Of a DNA stretch of 12,500 bases, positions 1-7,138 are shown piece by piece. The stretch is from Planctomycetota bacterium (GTDB taxonomy: Bacteria; Planctomycetota; UBA1135). The stretch spans positions 11,290 through 23,789 of the forward strand of contig DNPI01000024.1 of the NCBI GenBank assembly GCA_003501525.1, given 5' to 3'. The translations under genes and the position numbers were made by a program. Each line of letters opens with the position of its first letter. The first letter of the stretch is position 1. A model generated the notes under the pieces. That model was not told the DNA's origin. It saw only the letters and a list, made by a program, of their open reading frames with translations, and did not search any database.

Positions 1-42
1 CGGGTTATGAGCCCGACGAGCTGCCAGCTGCTCCACCCCGCG
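1..42 (-). tRNA. Initiator tRNA-fMet (CAT anticodon), partial at window edge
   Basis: Read on the minus strand, the sequence begins CGCGGGGTGGAGCAGC. It continues through a D-arm (CTGGCAGCTCGTC) into an anticodon arm GGG-CTCATAA-CCC, where the window ends. The CAT anticodon flanked by three consecutive G:C pairs is the hallmark of bacterial initiator tRNA. The 5' segment also matches the E. coli fMet tRNA pattern, including an unpaired-type C at position 1 followed by GCGGGG. Only about the first 42 of roughly 77 nucleotides are present; the variable loop, T-arm and 3' acceptor strand lie outside the window. The gene follows the HEAT-repeat gene on the same strand but has its own promoter. 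Confidence 0.93.
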
Positions 43-55
43 ATTCGGGGGAGCG

Positions 56-83
56 AGTCTATCGCGGGTCAGAGCCGCGTCAA
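56..83 (-). promoter_or_regulatory. Sigma70-type promoter of the tRNA-fMet gene
   Basis: On the minus strand a -35 hexamer TTGACG (83-78) and a -10 hexamer TAGACT (61-56) are separated by 16 bases. Transcription would begin near base 49, about seven bases before the mature tRNA 5' end at 42. The segment between the -10 and the start is rich in C and G (CGCTCCCCC). A GC-rich discriminator of this kind is typical of stable-RNA promoters under stringent control; that regulation is inferred. The spacer holds a perfect 5-bp inverted repeat, CGCGG (79-75) and CCGCG (67-63). Confidence 0.65.
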
Positions 84-100
84 GAGCAACTGTTGGTTTC

Positions 101-2191
101 CTAATCCCCAGCAGGAGCAGCTCCTGCTTCCTTTGCAATGGCATCTCCGAAACGCAAACGAAGCTCATCTTCTCCTGGAATCGGGCCAATTCCAGCTAAT
201 TCATCTAACCAAGATAAGAAAACAGAACCCTCCTCGGCCAGTTCCGCTGCATTGGCAGCCTCAGCTAAAACTGCAGCCAATTCGCTTTCGACTCCAGCAG
301 CTACCGCCGCACGAAAGGAAGAGAACGCGGCTGAATACTCACCCGCAAGGGAATCGATTCGTCCCTGAAGTAAAAGCCAATCTGCAGCCGCGGACTGGGA
401 AGCCGCCAAATCTCCCAGTCGACCGGAAGCGTCGCGTAAAAATGCTTCCCGGCCTTCTCGAACACCTTCACTCAACAACCAATAAGAAAGGGTTCGAGCA
501 GTAAGCCGGTCATGAGTAGCAAGCTCGTTTTCGTCTAAATCTTTTCGCGGAAATCCATCTACAAGAGAACGAGCGGTAGCCCAATCCTCTCGAAGGCCTA
601 ACGCAGTACAAGCCGCATCCAAAGCCTCCAGATTGGCGCCAAGTGAGCTTCCCAAAGCAGCAATCCATACAGAACGAGTCCCTAGGGAAGGCACCCAATC
701 CAAAAGGACTTCTTGAGAAGCTGGACTCGCGATTTCTCTCAACCCCTTAAGAATTTCATTTTGAAGGTATTCCTCCGGCTCAATCTTCAGGCGTGCCAAC
801 AGAAGAGGCTCTGCACCTTCAGCCTTGAGTTTTTGAAGGCAAACTACTGCTGCATAGCGCAAATCCGTTGAGTCCGGATGGTTCAGGAGAGGAGTTACCA
901 CTTCAAGAAGCGGCTCAGGTTTCCCCCCTGACAAGGCAAGTGAGGTCAACGCTTCCAGCGCCGCTCGACGATCCCGATAAGGTCTTTCCTCATCCAAAGC
1001 ATGAGGTAAAAGAACATCATGAAACCCTTGGCTTCCGAGAACCCCGGCTGCTTCATAAACTCGCCCTCGAACTCCCGAATCATCTTCGGAAGTCAAGGAA
1101 TGCAAAAGTATTGTTTCAAGCTTCGTATTTAATTTCGACACTTCGCCTTCCCGCGCAAGACCTATCAGGCCCGCCCAGAGGGTCAGCCGAAATGAAGGGC
1201 CGCTGCTCGGCCCTTCAGCCATGTTGAGATAAACTCTCCCAAGATGTCGCAGCAATCCACCTCGAGCCACATCGACTGGGCGGACCATTTGCAAAGCCCG
1301 CGCAGCCTCTTCCCTTTCGATAGGAAGACGACTTTCGAGAGCTTGATCAAGTAGACCAACAGCATCAACACCAGCTAAAAACCGCGGAATCAAAGTCACT
1401 AGAATACGACGCAAACTAGGGTCAGGTTCACGGTGGAAGGCCTCAATCAAAGCCTCCGCCTCAGGAGTTATTTCTTCGGGGATTGAGTTAAGAGCTAGCG
1501 CCCGTAGACCTTCATAACCCAACCGCCTTACACCAGAGAGAGGCTCCACCAAAGCATCGATGGCAGAAGCCGGATTCGCAGCAAGTCGATTTTTCCAAAG
1601 GATGACCTCCCTTTCTAGGGCCTGATCCATAGCTTCAAGAAGCCAAGATTCTCTACCCATCCCACGAGAGTCTTCCCACCATTCTCCAAAGCTTCCCCAG
1701 TCAGCAAACTCATGCCGAGTAATACGGAATAGCGCTTCCCGAGCGAGTCCAGCAGTAGACGAATCCCGCAATCTCGCTGCAACTCCCTCCACAACCCTTG
1801 GCGCGGACAGTTCCATTAAACCTGCCGCAATCAATGCACCCCTTAATCGGAAATCAACTGCACTCGAATCAGAGCGTAGCACTTCTCCAACGTACTCTTC
1901 TGAGCCATCCCACTCTTGCGCCAAAGTTCGAAAAGAAGGCCCGAGGTTAACAGGAAAAAAACCGCCTCCGGCACAACCCATCAGAAAGCCCATACGATCA
2001 ACAGGGCGAACATCATCAAGCCTGTCTAAAAGGAGAGAAGCAGATTCAGTTCGGATATCAGGGTCCGAATCAAAGATGCCGTCCTCCCAGGCTTCGACAG
2101 CATCCTCTTGGCGAAGCAAAAGACGAGGCAATTCAGGTCGCTCAGCATCCTGGCCAAGCCAACCAAACCCAATGAGCGCCCAAGTCAGCAT
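101..2191 (-). CDS. Secreted HEAT-repeat protein with C-terminal TPR-like segment
   Basis: A 696-residue protein of unknown specific function. The start at 2191 is chosen because its ATG overlaps the stop of the upstream shikimate gene (ATGCTGA) and opens with a hydrophobic signal-like segment, MLTWALIGFGWLGQDAE. A longer reading from 2227 would add 12 residues that weaken this. The signal lacks the usual positive N-terminus, so export is inferred. Most of the chain (about residues 30-510) is alpha-helical in pattern, with Leu/Ala-rich helix pairs and charged turns such as EEAARAL and YRDRRAALEAL, as in HEAT/ARM repeats. A tryptophan-rich motif, WW..SR....SWL, lies at about residues 171-184; I associate such motifs with planctomycete HEAT proteins. 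Around 604-633 a single TPR-like unit is visible (WLLLQGRIDSLAGEYSAAF). HEAT and TPR repeats usually act as protein-binding scaffolds. No catalytic motif is seen. It is the last gene of the seven-gene minus-strand cluster. Confidence 0.8.
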   Translation of the reverse strand: MLTWALIGFGWLGQDAERPELPRLLLRQEDAVEAWEDGIFDSDPDIRTESASLLLDRLDDVRPVDRMGFLMGCAGGGFFPVNLGPSFRTLAQEWDGSEEYVGEVLRSDSSAVDFRLRGALIAAGLMELSAPRVVEGVAARLRDSSTAGLAREALFRITRHEFADWGSFGEWWEDSRGMGRESWLLEAMDQALEREVILWKNRLAANPASAIDALVEPLSGVRRLGYEGLRALALNSIPEEITPEAEALIEAFHREPDPSLRRILVTLIPRFLAGVDAVGLLDQALESRLPIEREEAARALQMVRPVDVARGGLLRHLGRVYLNMAEGPSSGPSFRLTLWAGLIGLAREGEVSKLNTKLETILLHSLTSEDDSGVRGRVYEAAGVLGSQGFHDVLLPHALDEERPYRDRRAALEALTSLALSGGKPEPLLEVVTPLLNHPDSTDLRYAAVVCLQKLKAEGAEPLLLARLKIEPEEYLQNEILKGLREIASPASQEVLLDWVPSLGTRSVWIAALGSSLGANLEALDAACTALGLREDWATARSLVDGFPRKDLDENELATHDRLTARTLSYWLLSEGVREGREAFLRDASGRLGDLAASQSAAADWLLLQGRIDSLAGEYSAAFSSFRAAVAAGVESELAAVLAEAANAAELAEEGSVFLSWLDELAGIGPIPGEDELRLRFGDAIAKEAGAAPAGD

Positions 2192-4113
2192 GGGTCCCAG
2201 TCTAAAGCCCGCAGCAAGGCATCCCACGCTTGATTAAGAGACCCGGAAACTTCAACCTGATTCCCATCTGAAACTTCGACCTCAAATGGCATTCTACGCT
2301 CCACAAGGAATTCGATTTCTTCCAAGGGGTTGCGGGAAGTGAGCGCGGGGCGGCCTTGTCCCCGGGAACGTTCGAAAAGAACTTCGGGGGGAGCTGTGAG
2401 AGTCAAAACTCGTGGGAGTGAGGCGAGAAGAGTTCGCGTTACCTGATTTTCCACAGCACCCCCACCAAGAGCAAAAACTGTCGAACGAGGGAACTGAGGG
2501 ATTATTGAAGCAATCATTCCTGCTTCTGCAATTCGAAATCCAGGCTCATCGTTTGGAATCCACTCCGCAATGGTCCGGCCATGAGCTAATTCCAATTCTT
2601 CGTCGATATCACAAAACCTCCAGCCCAATGCTTTTGCCAAACGATTTCCGAGAGTGGTCTTTCCCGAAGCTCTCGGACCAATCAAAACTATGCTCGAATC
2701 TGAGATGTGAGCTGCAACCAAACCATCCAGCGGAGCCGCTTCTAAAGAGAGTCCCGTTGCAATAGAAAATTGCCTAATCATCTGTCGCACCAGCATCTTT
2801 CGCCCTGGGATGGGAATCCCGCCCTGTTGTTTCGCTTGTTTTAGGAGTTGAGTCCAGGCGGGTGCGTAGACCATATCAAGCACTAATGTCCCTTCATTAA
2901 AAGTATGCCCTTCTAAGAGGTTTCCCTGTATCTCCAAAGATCCAACAGGTGTTGCCTGGATAACTGCACCTACAGTCGACAAATCGAAATCGGTGAGGCT
3001 ACTAGCAATAATGGACCCAAATCGGCCCAAAGACGCGGCAGATTCGATAGCAGCATCTTCGCAACGAGCAGCCAGGACCACTTCATGCCCACATTTAAGA
3101 GCCTCAAAAGCAGCTCCCCGGGCAGCGCCGCCCGCTCCGAGAATTAAAACTCGACATTCCGGAACCAAACCAACATCCCTTAGGCAGTCAAAGGCTCCAG
3201 GCCCATCTGTCTGATAAGCCGCCCATACACCGCCATCATCTCTGTGGATAAAATTCGCGGCTCCCGAATTCTGAGCAGCCTCGTCAACCTTATTCGCACA
3301 GTCAAGAGCGGAACGCTTAAAAGGAGCCGTTACCGAGAAACCTCCAAATGCCGAGTGGGAATGACTTGCAAGAAAATCAGGGAAATCTTCGGTCGATACC
3401 GAAGCATATGCCCCACCCCCACCGCTCATTCGCCGAAAAGCTTCATTCCACAGTAATGGACTACGTGAATGGCTCACTGAATCTCCCACCACTCCAAACA
3501 AAAATTTGCCCGGAGATGACCAAGCTAATGCTTCTTGCCAATTCCATTGTCCAGGGGCTGTTTCTTCTCCGGGCCAACACACATAAGTCCAGGGAGAACC
3601 CAAGGAAGTTGCCCAAATCCGAGAGGCTGCTCCTCCAGGTCCTTGAGCGAATGCCAGCAAAGGAGATTTAGAAGATTCAAACAATCGAAAAACTCTGGCT
3701 GCCGCTTCAGGTTGCTCTGCCCAAGCGACTATTTTGCAAATATCTCCCGGACGTGATTTCTGCTCCAGCATATGCAGGATCTCCGCCAAATCGGAATCCT
3801 GAGAGGGTTTTTCGTGCCAGGACCATATTGCTTGAGTCCCCTCTAAAAGGACTGGGATGGATGCCAAGTCATGGGGGATATCGATATACGGCGCGCCAAC
3901 CGCGGCCGCTTCCGCAAGTCGAGAAGACCTATCCGGGCCTTCCTGGCAGGCAACAATCCAGTCTCCTTTCCACCTTTTCATAATTTCCCATGGAAAAGGA
4001 TTAGGGGCACCTTCGAGCCGAATCTCAACCCGCGGGACAACACCCGCTACCTCCGCTAAACGGCGAACAAGCCCTTCAGGGTCGTCACCTCTAAGAGAAA
4101 GGCACAAGCTCAC
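2185..4113 (-). CDS. Trifunctional shikimate enzyme: DHQ dehydratase / shikimate dehydrogenase / shikimate kinase
   Basis: A 642-residue fusion of three consecutive cytosolic shikimate-pathway enzymes. Residues 1-200 resemble type I 3-dehydroquinate dehydratase (AroD): E30-x-R32, H100, Schiff-base K127 in DICKI, R165 and APGQ at 186-189 match the E. coli E46/R48, H143, K170, R213 and Q236 sites. The domain is about 50 residues short of E. coli AroD, and R82 appears to be Q57. Residues 203-465 are shikimate dehydrogenase (AroE): SHSRSP at 214-219, VTAPFK with K266, GAAN with N287, TDGPG with D303, the NADP-binding GAGGAARG at 326-333 and DMVYAP at 413-418. Residues 472-642 are shikimate kinase (AroK): Walker A GPRASGKT at 479-486, D502/D504, R527, GGG at 550-552 and GRP at 587-589. 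The start is GTG, overlapping the upstream stop as GTGA. AroD is the least certain domain; AroE and AroK are clear. Confidence 0.9.
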   Translation of the reverse strand: MSLCLSLRGDDPEGLVRRLAEVAGVVPRVEIRLEGAPNPFPWEIMKRWKGDWIVACQEGPDRSSRLAEAAAVGAPYIDIPHDLASIPVLLEGTQAIWSWHEKPSQDSDLAEILHMLEQKSRPGDICKIVAWAEQPEAAARVFRLFESSKSPLLAFAQGPGGAASRIWATSLGSPWTYVCWPGEETAPGQWNWQEALAWSSPGKFLFGVVGDSVSHSRSPLLWNEAFRRMSGGGGAYASVSTEDFPDFLASHSHSAFGGFSVTAPFKRSALDCANKVDEAAQNSGAANFIHRDDGGVWAAYQTDGPGAFDCLRDVGLVPECRVLILGAGGAARGAAFEALKCGHEVVLAARCEDAAIESAASLGRFGSIIASSLTDFDLSTVGAVIQATPVGSLEIQGNLLEGHTFNEGTLVLDMVYAPAWTQLLKQAKQQGGIPIPGRKMLVRQMIRQFSIATGLSLEAAPLDGLVAAHISDSSIVLIGPRASGKTTLGNRLAKALGWRFCDIDEELELAHGRTIAEWIPNDEPGFRIAEAGMIASIIPQFPRSTVFALGGGAVENQVTRTLLASLPRVLTLTAPPEVLFERSRGQGRPALTSRNPLEEIEFLVERRMPFEVEVSDGNQVEVSGSLNQAWDALLRALDWDPC

Positions 4114-4961
4114 GGTGACACTCTAATAATGTGCCGCAAACGATGGGCTCGTTCAGCGCTCAATCTTCCGCTCGACTCAGCTAAAGCTATTACATTTTCA
4201 AGCAAACCCGCGTATCTTCCACGTTCAGAAGAGTCGAGAGCTGCCAAATGAGCTGCAATTGTTTCTTCCTCTCCGCGGACCACAGGCCCGGTCAAGGCCT
4301 CAGCGGCACCTACATTCCCCACACTATCGAGCGCGACACGCGCAAGCCCTAAAACAGCTTCACGTGCCCGCGACCCCAAAGATGGGGTCAACAACTTTTC
4401 AGCCCAGCCCACTGAGGCTACTACGTGGTTAGCTGCTAAAGAAAGACCTAAGTGGTACGCAGCCCTATTACCTTCCGATTCAAATGGAATCACTTCAAAA
4501 CCTAAAGTGTCTGCCCAACTCAACAATTTTTCTTTATCCTGATCTGAAGCCAGCAGAGTAGCCAAGCTTCCGGCTAAACCCGCCTCTGAAGGATTCTCAG
4601 GAAAAGGCAGAAGAGGATGCAAAACCCCTGTTGCAGCCCCAAGGGTAGAAAAGGACGACAAAGGCGATAAACCATGAATACCGCTCACGTGGATTACAGT
4701 TTTTTCTGCAATACCATCAAAATGCGATACAGCTTCCATGGCAACCTCTTCTAGAGCAGAGTCGGAGACAGCAAAAGCTACACGCATCGTTTGAGCACTA
4801 CCTGTCTCAAATCCTACGAAAGGCCGTATTCCATGAGCAGTAGCCCATGCCTGCCATTCCCCTTCACTCCTGCCTACAAGAAACGTCTCATCGCCCGATT
4901 GAGCGTGAAGTAAGGCCAATGCTCTTCCGGCTCGGCCTGGGCCCACAACGAGAGTTGACAT
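4110..4961 (-). CDS. Rossmann-like/DUF2520 oxidoreductase, candidate ketopantoate reductase (PanG-like)
   Basis: A 283-residue protein of the Rossmann-like plus DUF2520 family. The N-terminus carries an NAD(P)-binding GPGRAG (residues 7-12) after a beta strand. Family marks follow: HVSG at 91-94, HPLLPF at 115-120, an AAYHLG segment near 168, and ALTGPVVRG at 222-230 followed by HLAAL. The C-terminal half is helical, like the 6-phosphogluconate dehydrogenase C-terminal fold. From memory, PanG of Francisella, an alternative ketopantoate reductase, belongs to this kind of protein. With panC two genes upstream, reduction of ketopantoate to pantoate is a reasonable inference, but not proven. The start ATG at 4961 shares one base with the ispE stop (TGATG). 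A TTG three bases earlier (4964, TTGA overlap) is an alternative. It is not a classical PanE by visible motifs. Confidence 0.82.
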   Translation of the reverse strand: MSTLVVGPGRAGRALALLHAQSGDETFLVGRSEGEWQAWATAHGIRPFVGFETGSAQTMRVAFAVSDSALEEVAMEAVSHFDGIAEKTVIHVSGIHGLSPLSSFSTLGAATGVLHPLLPFPENPSEAGLAGSLATLLASDQDKEKLLSWADTLGFEVIPFESEGNRAAYHLGLSLAANHVVASVGWAEKLLTPSLGSRAREAVLGLARVALDSVGNVGAAEALTGPVVRGEEETIAAHLAALDSSERGRYAGLLENVIALAESSGRLSAERAHRLRHIIRVSP

Positions 4962-5854
4962 CAAGAGCTTAAGAGTGGCAATACAGCACCCGAATGGGTG
5001 CGGGCAACCAGAATATCCGCCTCGAGAGAAGAAACTACGCGTGCGAGGTCATGAGCCGTAGGGGCGTCAGAACAAACTGTGAAAAAACAACCGCCAGAGC
5101 CTGATAAATAAAACCTAGGAATATCCTGCGAATCCGCTACGGCCGCAAGCTTTCGAGATATTTCAGCAAGCTGCGGATAAACATCACAAGCTGTAGATTC
5201 CAAATCGTTGGGTCCAGGAACTGCCGGGAAGATCGATCGATTGACTTCGGCAGTCGGTGCATTTTCTGCAATCAATCCTGAAGCACCAAGATTCGTATAG
5301 ACCTTCGCTGTCGACACCTCAACCGGAGGGCAAACAAAAACCAACCATGCATCCGGAGAAGGCACTCGTTTCAATAACTCCTCCCCCTTGCCTCCTCTCA
5401 ATTCTGCATCCTGCCCTGAAAAGAAAAATGGCACATCACTCCCAAGGGAGGCGGCCAAATCAACCAGCTTGTCATTACCTACAGTACAAGTGGCACTGCG
5501 CTCCAAAAGCCACAGTGCGCCAGCCGCATTAGAAGAACCTCCTCCTAAGCCTCCACCGATTGGGATGTTCTTCTCCAACATCCAGCTAATAGGTGGAGCA
5601 TCGCCTCCAGATTTCCGCCACTTGCGCTCTGCTTTCAAAACCAGGTTTTCATCGACCTCATTCAATCCTTCTCCAAAAGGTCCAGTAACACTCAAAGAAC
5701 TGCACTCTGCAGGAACAGCTTCAAGGGTGTCGCAAATGTCAACCGCCACAAACCAACTCCGCAACTCATGGAATCCATCCGGGCGCTTGCCGAGAACCCT
5801 TAAAGTCCAGTTAACTTTTGCCGGAAGCTGAAGTCGCACCTTAACGAGGAACAC
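4961..5854 (-). CDS. ispE: 4-diphosphocytidyl-2-C-methyl-D-erythritol kinase
   Basis: GHMP-family kinase of the MEP isoprenoid pathway; it phosphorylates CDP-methylerythritol with ATP in the cytosol. Length is 297 residues, near the usual 280-310. Visible motifs are PAKVNW with K13, RPDGFHEL at 24-31, the glycine-rich ATP loop PIGGGLGGGSSNAAGAL at 98-114, LGSDVPFF with catalytic D140, and the C-terminal YLSGSGGCFF motif 3. The GTG at 5854 lies 14 bases inside panC. A second GTG at 5839, just after the panC stop, would give a product five residues shorter, and the sequence does not settle between them. No strong Shine-Dalgarno is seen at either. The presence of ispE shows that the organism makes isoprenoids by the MEP route. 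The gene sits between panC and the DUF2520 gene without a pathway link. Confidence 0.95.
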   Translation of the reverse strand: MFLVKVRLQLPAKVNWTLRVLGKRPDGFHELRSWFVAVDICDTLEAVPAECSSLSVTGPFGEGLNEVDENLVLKAERKWRKSGGDAPPISWMLEKNIPIGGGLGGGSSNAAGALWLLERSATCTVGNDKLVDLAASLGSDVPFFFSGQDAELRGGKGEELLKRVPSPDAWLVFVCPPVEVSTAKVYTNLGASGLIAENAPTAEVNRSIFPAVPGPNDLESTACDVYPQLAEISRKLAAVADSQDIPRFYLSGSGGCFFTVCSDAPTAHDLARVVSSLEADILVARTHSGAVLPLLSS

Positions 5855-6710
5855 CCAAAAGCAGATTGTCGATTAGTCGCACACCGCCAACCCGAACAGC
5901 AACACACGCTCTCCATGGATTGGAGAATTCAGGATTCGCTGGCTGAAAAGATTTATCGTCTACTAGAGCAGCGTATTCAATCTTAATTCCTTCACATTCC
6001 AGCTTATTAATCAAAACAGCTTCTAGCTCTGAAATATCCCTCTCCCCTCTCTCCCATAGATTCTGCAAGTAATGCAAAGAATAAGAAATATTTAGAGCTC
6101 GTTTGCGAGCTCTAGGCGAAAGCAGTTGATTGCGACTGGATAAAGCGAGCCCGTCCTCATCTCGAACAGTTTCGCAAGCAACCACATTAATCTCAGGGAA
6201 AAAGTGAGCAGCCATTTCACGCACCAAAAACAATTGTTGTGCATCTTTTTCCCCGAAAAAGGCGTGTGTCGGTCTCAGCTGCCTAAAGAACTCTCCCACT
6301 ACTGTCAGCATCCCACTGAAATGCCCTGGACGAAATTCACCTTCCCACAAAACATCCGCTGGATTACCGAGGAGGGCCTGCTCCTCGGCGGCTTCCATAT
6401 CCAAAGAACGAGGTAAATAAACAACCTCAGCACCCGCTGCAGCAAGAAGCATGGAATCAGCCTCCTCGCTGCGGGGGTAAGAATCGAAATCTTGTGAGTC
6501 ACTGAATTGCAATGGATTCACAAAAACTGAAACCGCCACATGCGAGCATTCGGCAACGGCTCGATGGACAAGAGCAATATGTCCTTTGTGCAAGGCCCCC
6601 ATAGTTGGCACAAAACCCAATAGATCCCCCTCAGGGATTGCTTCTCGCCATTGCCTGATTTCTTCTTGAGTATGGAAAGAGATTAGTTTCTCTGAAGCTT
6701 CTGTAGACAT
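5841..6710 (-). CDS. panC: Pantothenate synthetase (pantoate-beta-alanine ligase)
   Basis: Cytosolic enzyme that condenses pantoate and beta-alanine using ATP, the last step of vitamin B5 synthesis on the way to CoA. The 289-residue length is typical. Nearly every family block is present: PTMGALHKGH at 35-44 (the nucleotide-binding HxGH, H41 and H44), VFVNPLQFS at 62-70, EFRPGHFSGMLTVV at 125-138, FGEKDAQQL at 152-160, and RDEDGLALSSRN at 183-194 (the KMSKS-like region). The ATG at 6710 lies 28 bases inside folK, an unusually long overlap. The first conserved block follows about 33 residues later, as in relatives, so this start fits. A GGAG about 12 bases upstream is a distant possible ribosome site. 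Confidence 0.97.
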   Translation of the reverse strand: MSTEASEKLISFHTQEEIRQWREAIPEGDLLGFVPTMGALHKGHIALVHRAVAECSHVAVSVFVNPLQFSDSQDFDSYPRSEEADSMLLAAAGAEVVYLPRSLDMEAAEEQALLGNPADVLWEGEFRPGHFSGMLTVVGEFFRQLRPTHAFFGEKDAQQLFLVREMAAHFFPEINVVACETVRDEDGLALSSRNQLLSPRARKRALNISYSLHYLQNLWERGERDISELEAVLINKLECEGIKIEYAALVDDKSFQPANPEFSNPWRACVAVRVGGVRLIDNLLLGVPR

Positions 6711-7138
6711 GCGGAAGGTGTCGCTCCATTAGGGAGGTGAACAAAAGGGGCTATTTCAGCTAAAGGTTCCAGAACAAATCTTCTATCTTCCATGCGAGGA
6801 TGGGGCAGGACCAAGTCCGGGTCCTCAAGCACAACGCTGCCGTAGAGAAGGAGGTCGAGATCAAGAGATCTATCAGGCAGAGGGCGAACTCGACCTCTGC
6901 GGATTTCCCAATCAAGAAGAGATGCAAGTAGGGCGCGTGGCGTCAAGCTGGTCTCAACAGCCACAACCGCATTAAGGAATGGAGCTCTGTATCCCTCTCC
7001 TTCAGGAGTCGTCTCGCGGAATCGAGAGATTCGAAGGATTTTAAATCCAGCATCGTCCTCCAAGCGTTTCAGGGCCCAACGAAAATGTGCCGCCCGATCA
7101 CCTAAATTGGAACCAAAGCCAATAAAAGCCCGGATCAT
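6683..7138 (-). CDS. folK: 6-hydroxymethyl-7,8-dihydropterin pyrophosphokinase (HPPK)
   Basis: Folate pathway enzyme that transfers pyrophosphate from ATP to 6-hydroxymethyl-dihydropterin in the cytosol. Length is 151 residues, close to the 159 of E. coli. Motifs seen are FIGFGSNLGDR at 5-15, ETTPEGEGYRAPFLNAVV at 42-59 (pterin side), DRSLDLDLLLYG at 89-100 with Mg-binding D93 and D95 (E. coli D95/D97), and LPHPRMEDRRFVLEPL at 111-126. The usual WGPR of the signature reads LPDR here, a tolerated variant in the family. The ATG overlaps the pssA stop as ATGA, and AAGG lies directly before it. No other folate gene is next to it. Confidence 0.97.
   Translation of the reverse strand: MIRAFIGFGSNLGDRAAHFRWALKRLEDDAGFKILRISRFRETTPEGEGYRAPFLNAVVAVETSLTPRALLASLLDWEIRRGRVRPLPDRSLDLDLLLYGSVVLEDPDLVLPHPRMEDRRFVLEPLAEIAPFVHLPNGATPSACLQKLQRN

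Noticed and set aside
62..80. The CGCGG/CCGCG hairpin as a rho-independent terminator for the minus-strand cluster
   Set aside because: The stem is only 5 bp and no T-run follows it; it lies within a better-supported promoter.
7..504. Plus-strand open frame of 165 residues
   Set aside because: It crosses the tRNA-fMet gene and runs antisense to the HEAT-repeat gene, has a low-complexity composition and no recognisable domain.
868..1227. Plus-strand open frame of 119 residues
   Set aside because: It is antisense to the HEAT-repeat gene and has no recognisable features.
3877..3909. A run of restriction-like sites (GATATC, ATCGAT, GGCGCGCC, CCGCGG, GCGGCCGC) that looks like a vector cloning site
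   Set aside because: The bases encode, in frame and without a break, the AEAAAVGAPYIDIP segment of the dehydratase domain, and flanking sequence continues the family pattern. Chance in a locally GC-rich codon stretch is the simpler explanation.
5388..5831. Plus-strand open frame of 147 residues
   Set aside because: It is antisense to ispE, whose motifs are complete; no domain is visible in the antisense frame.
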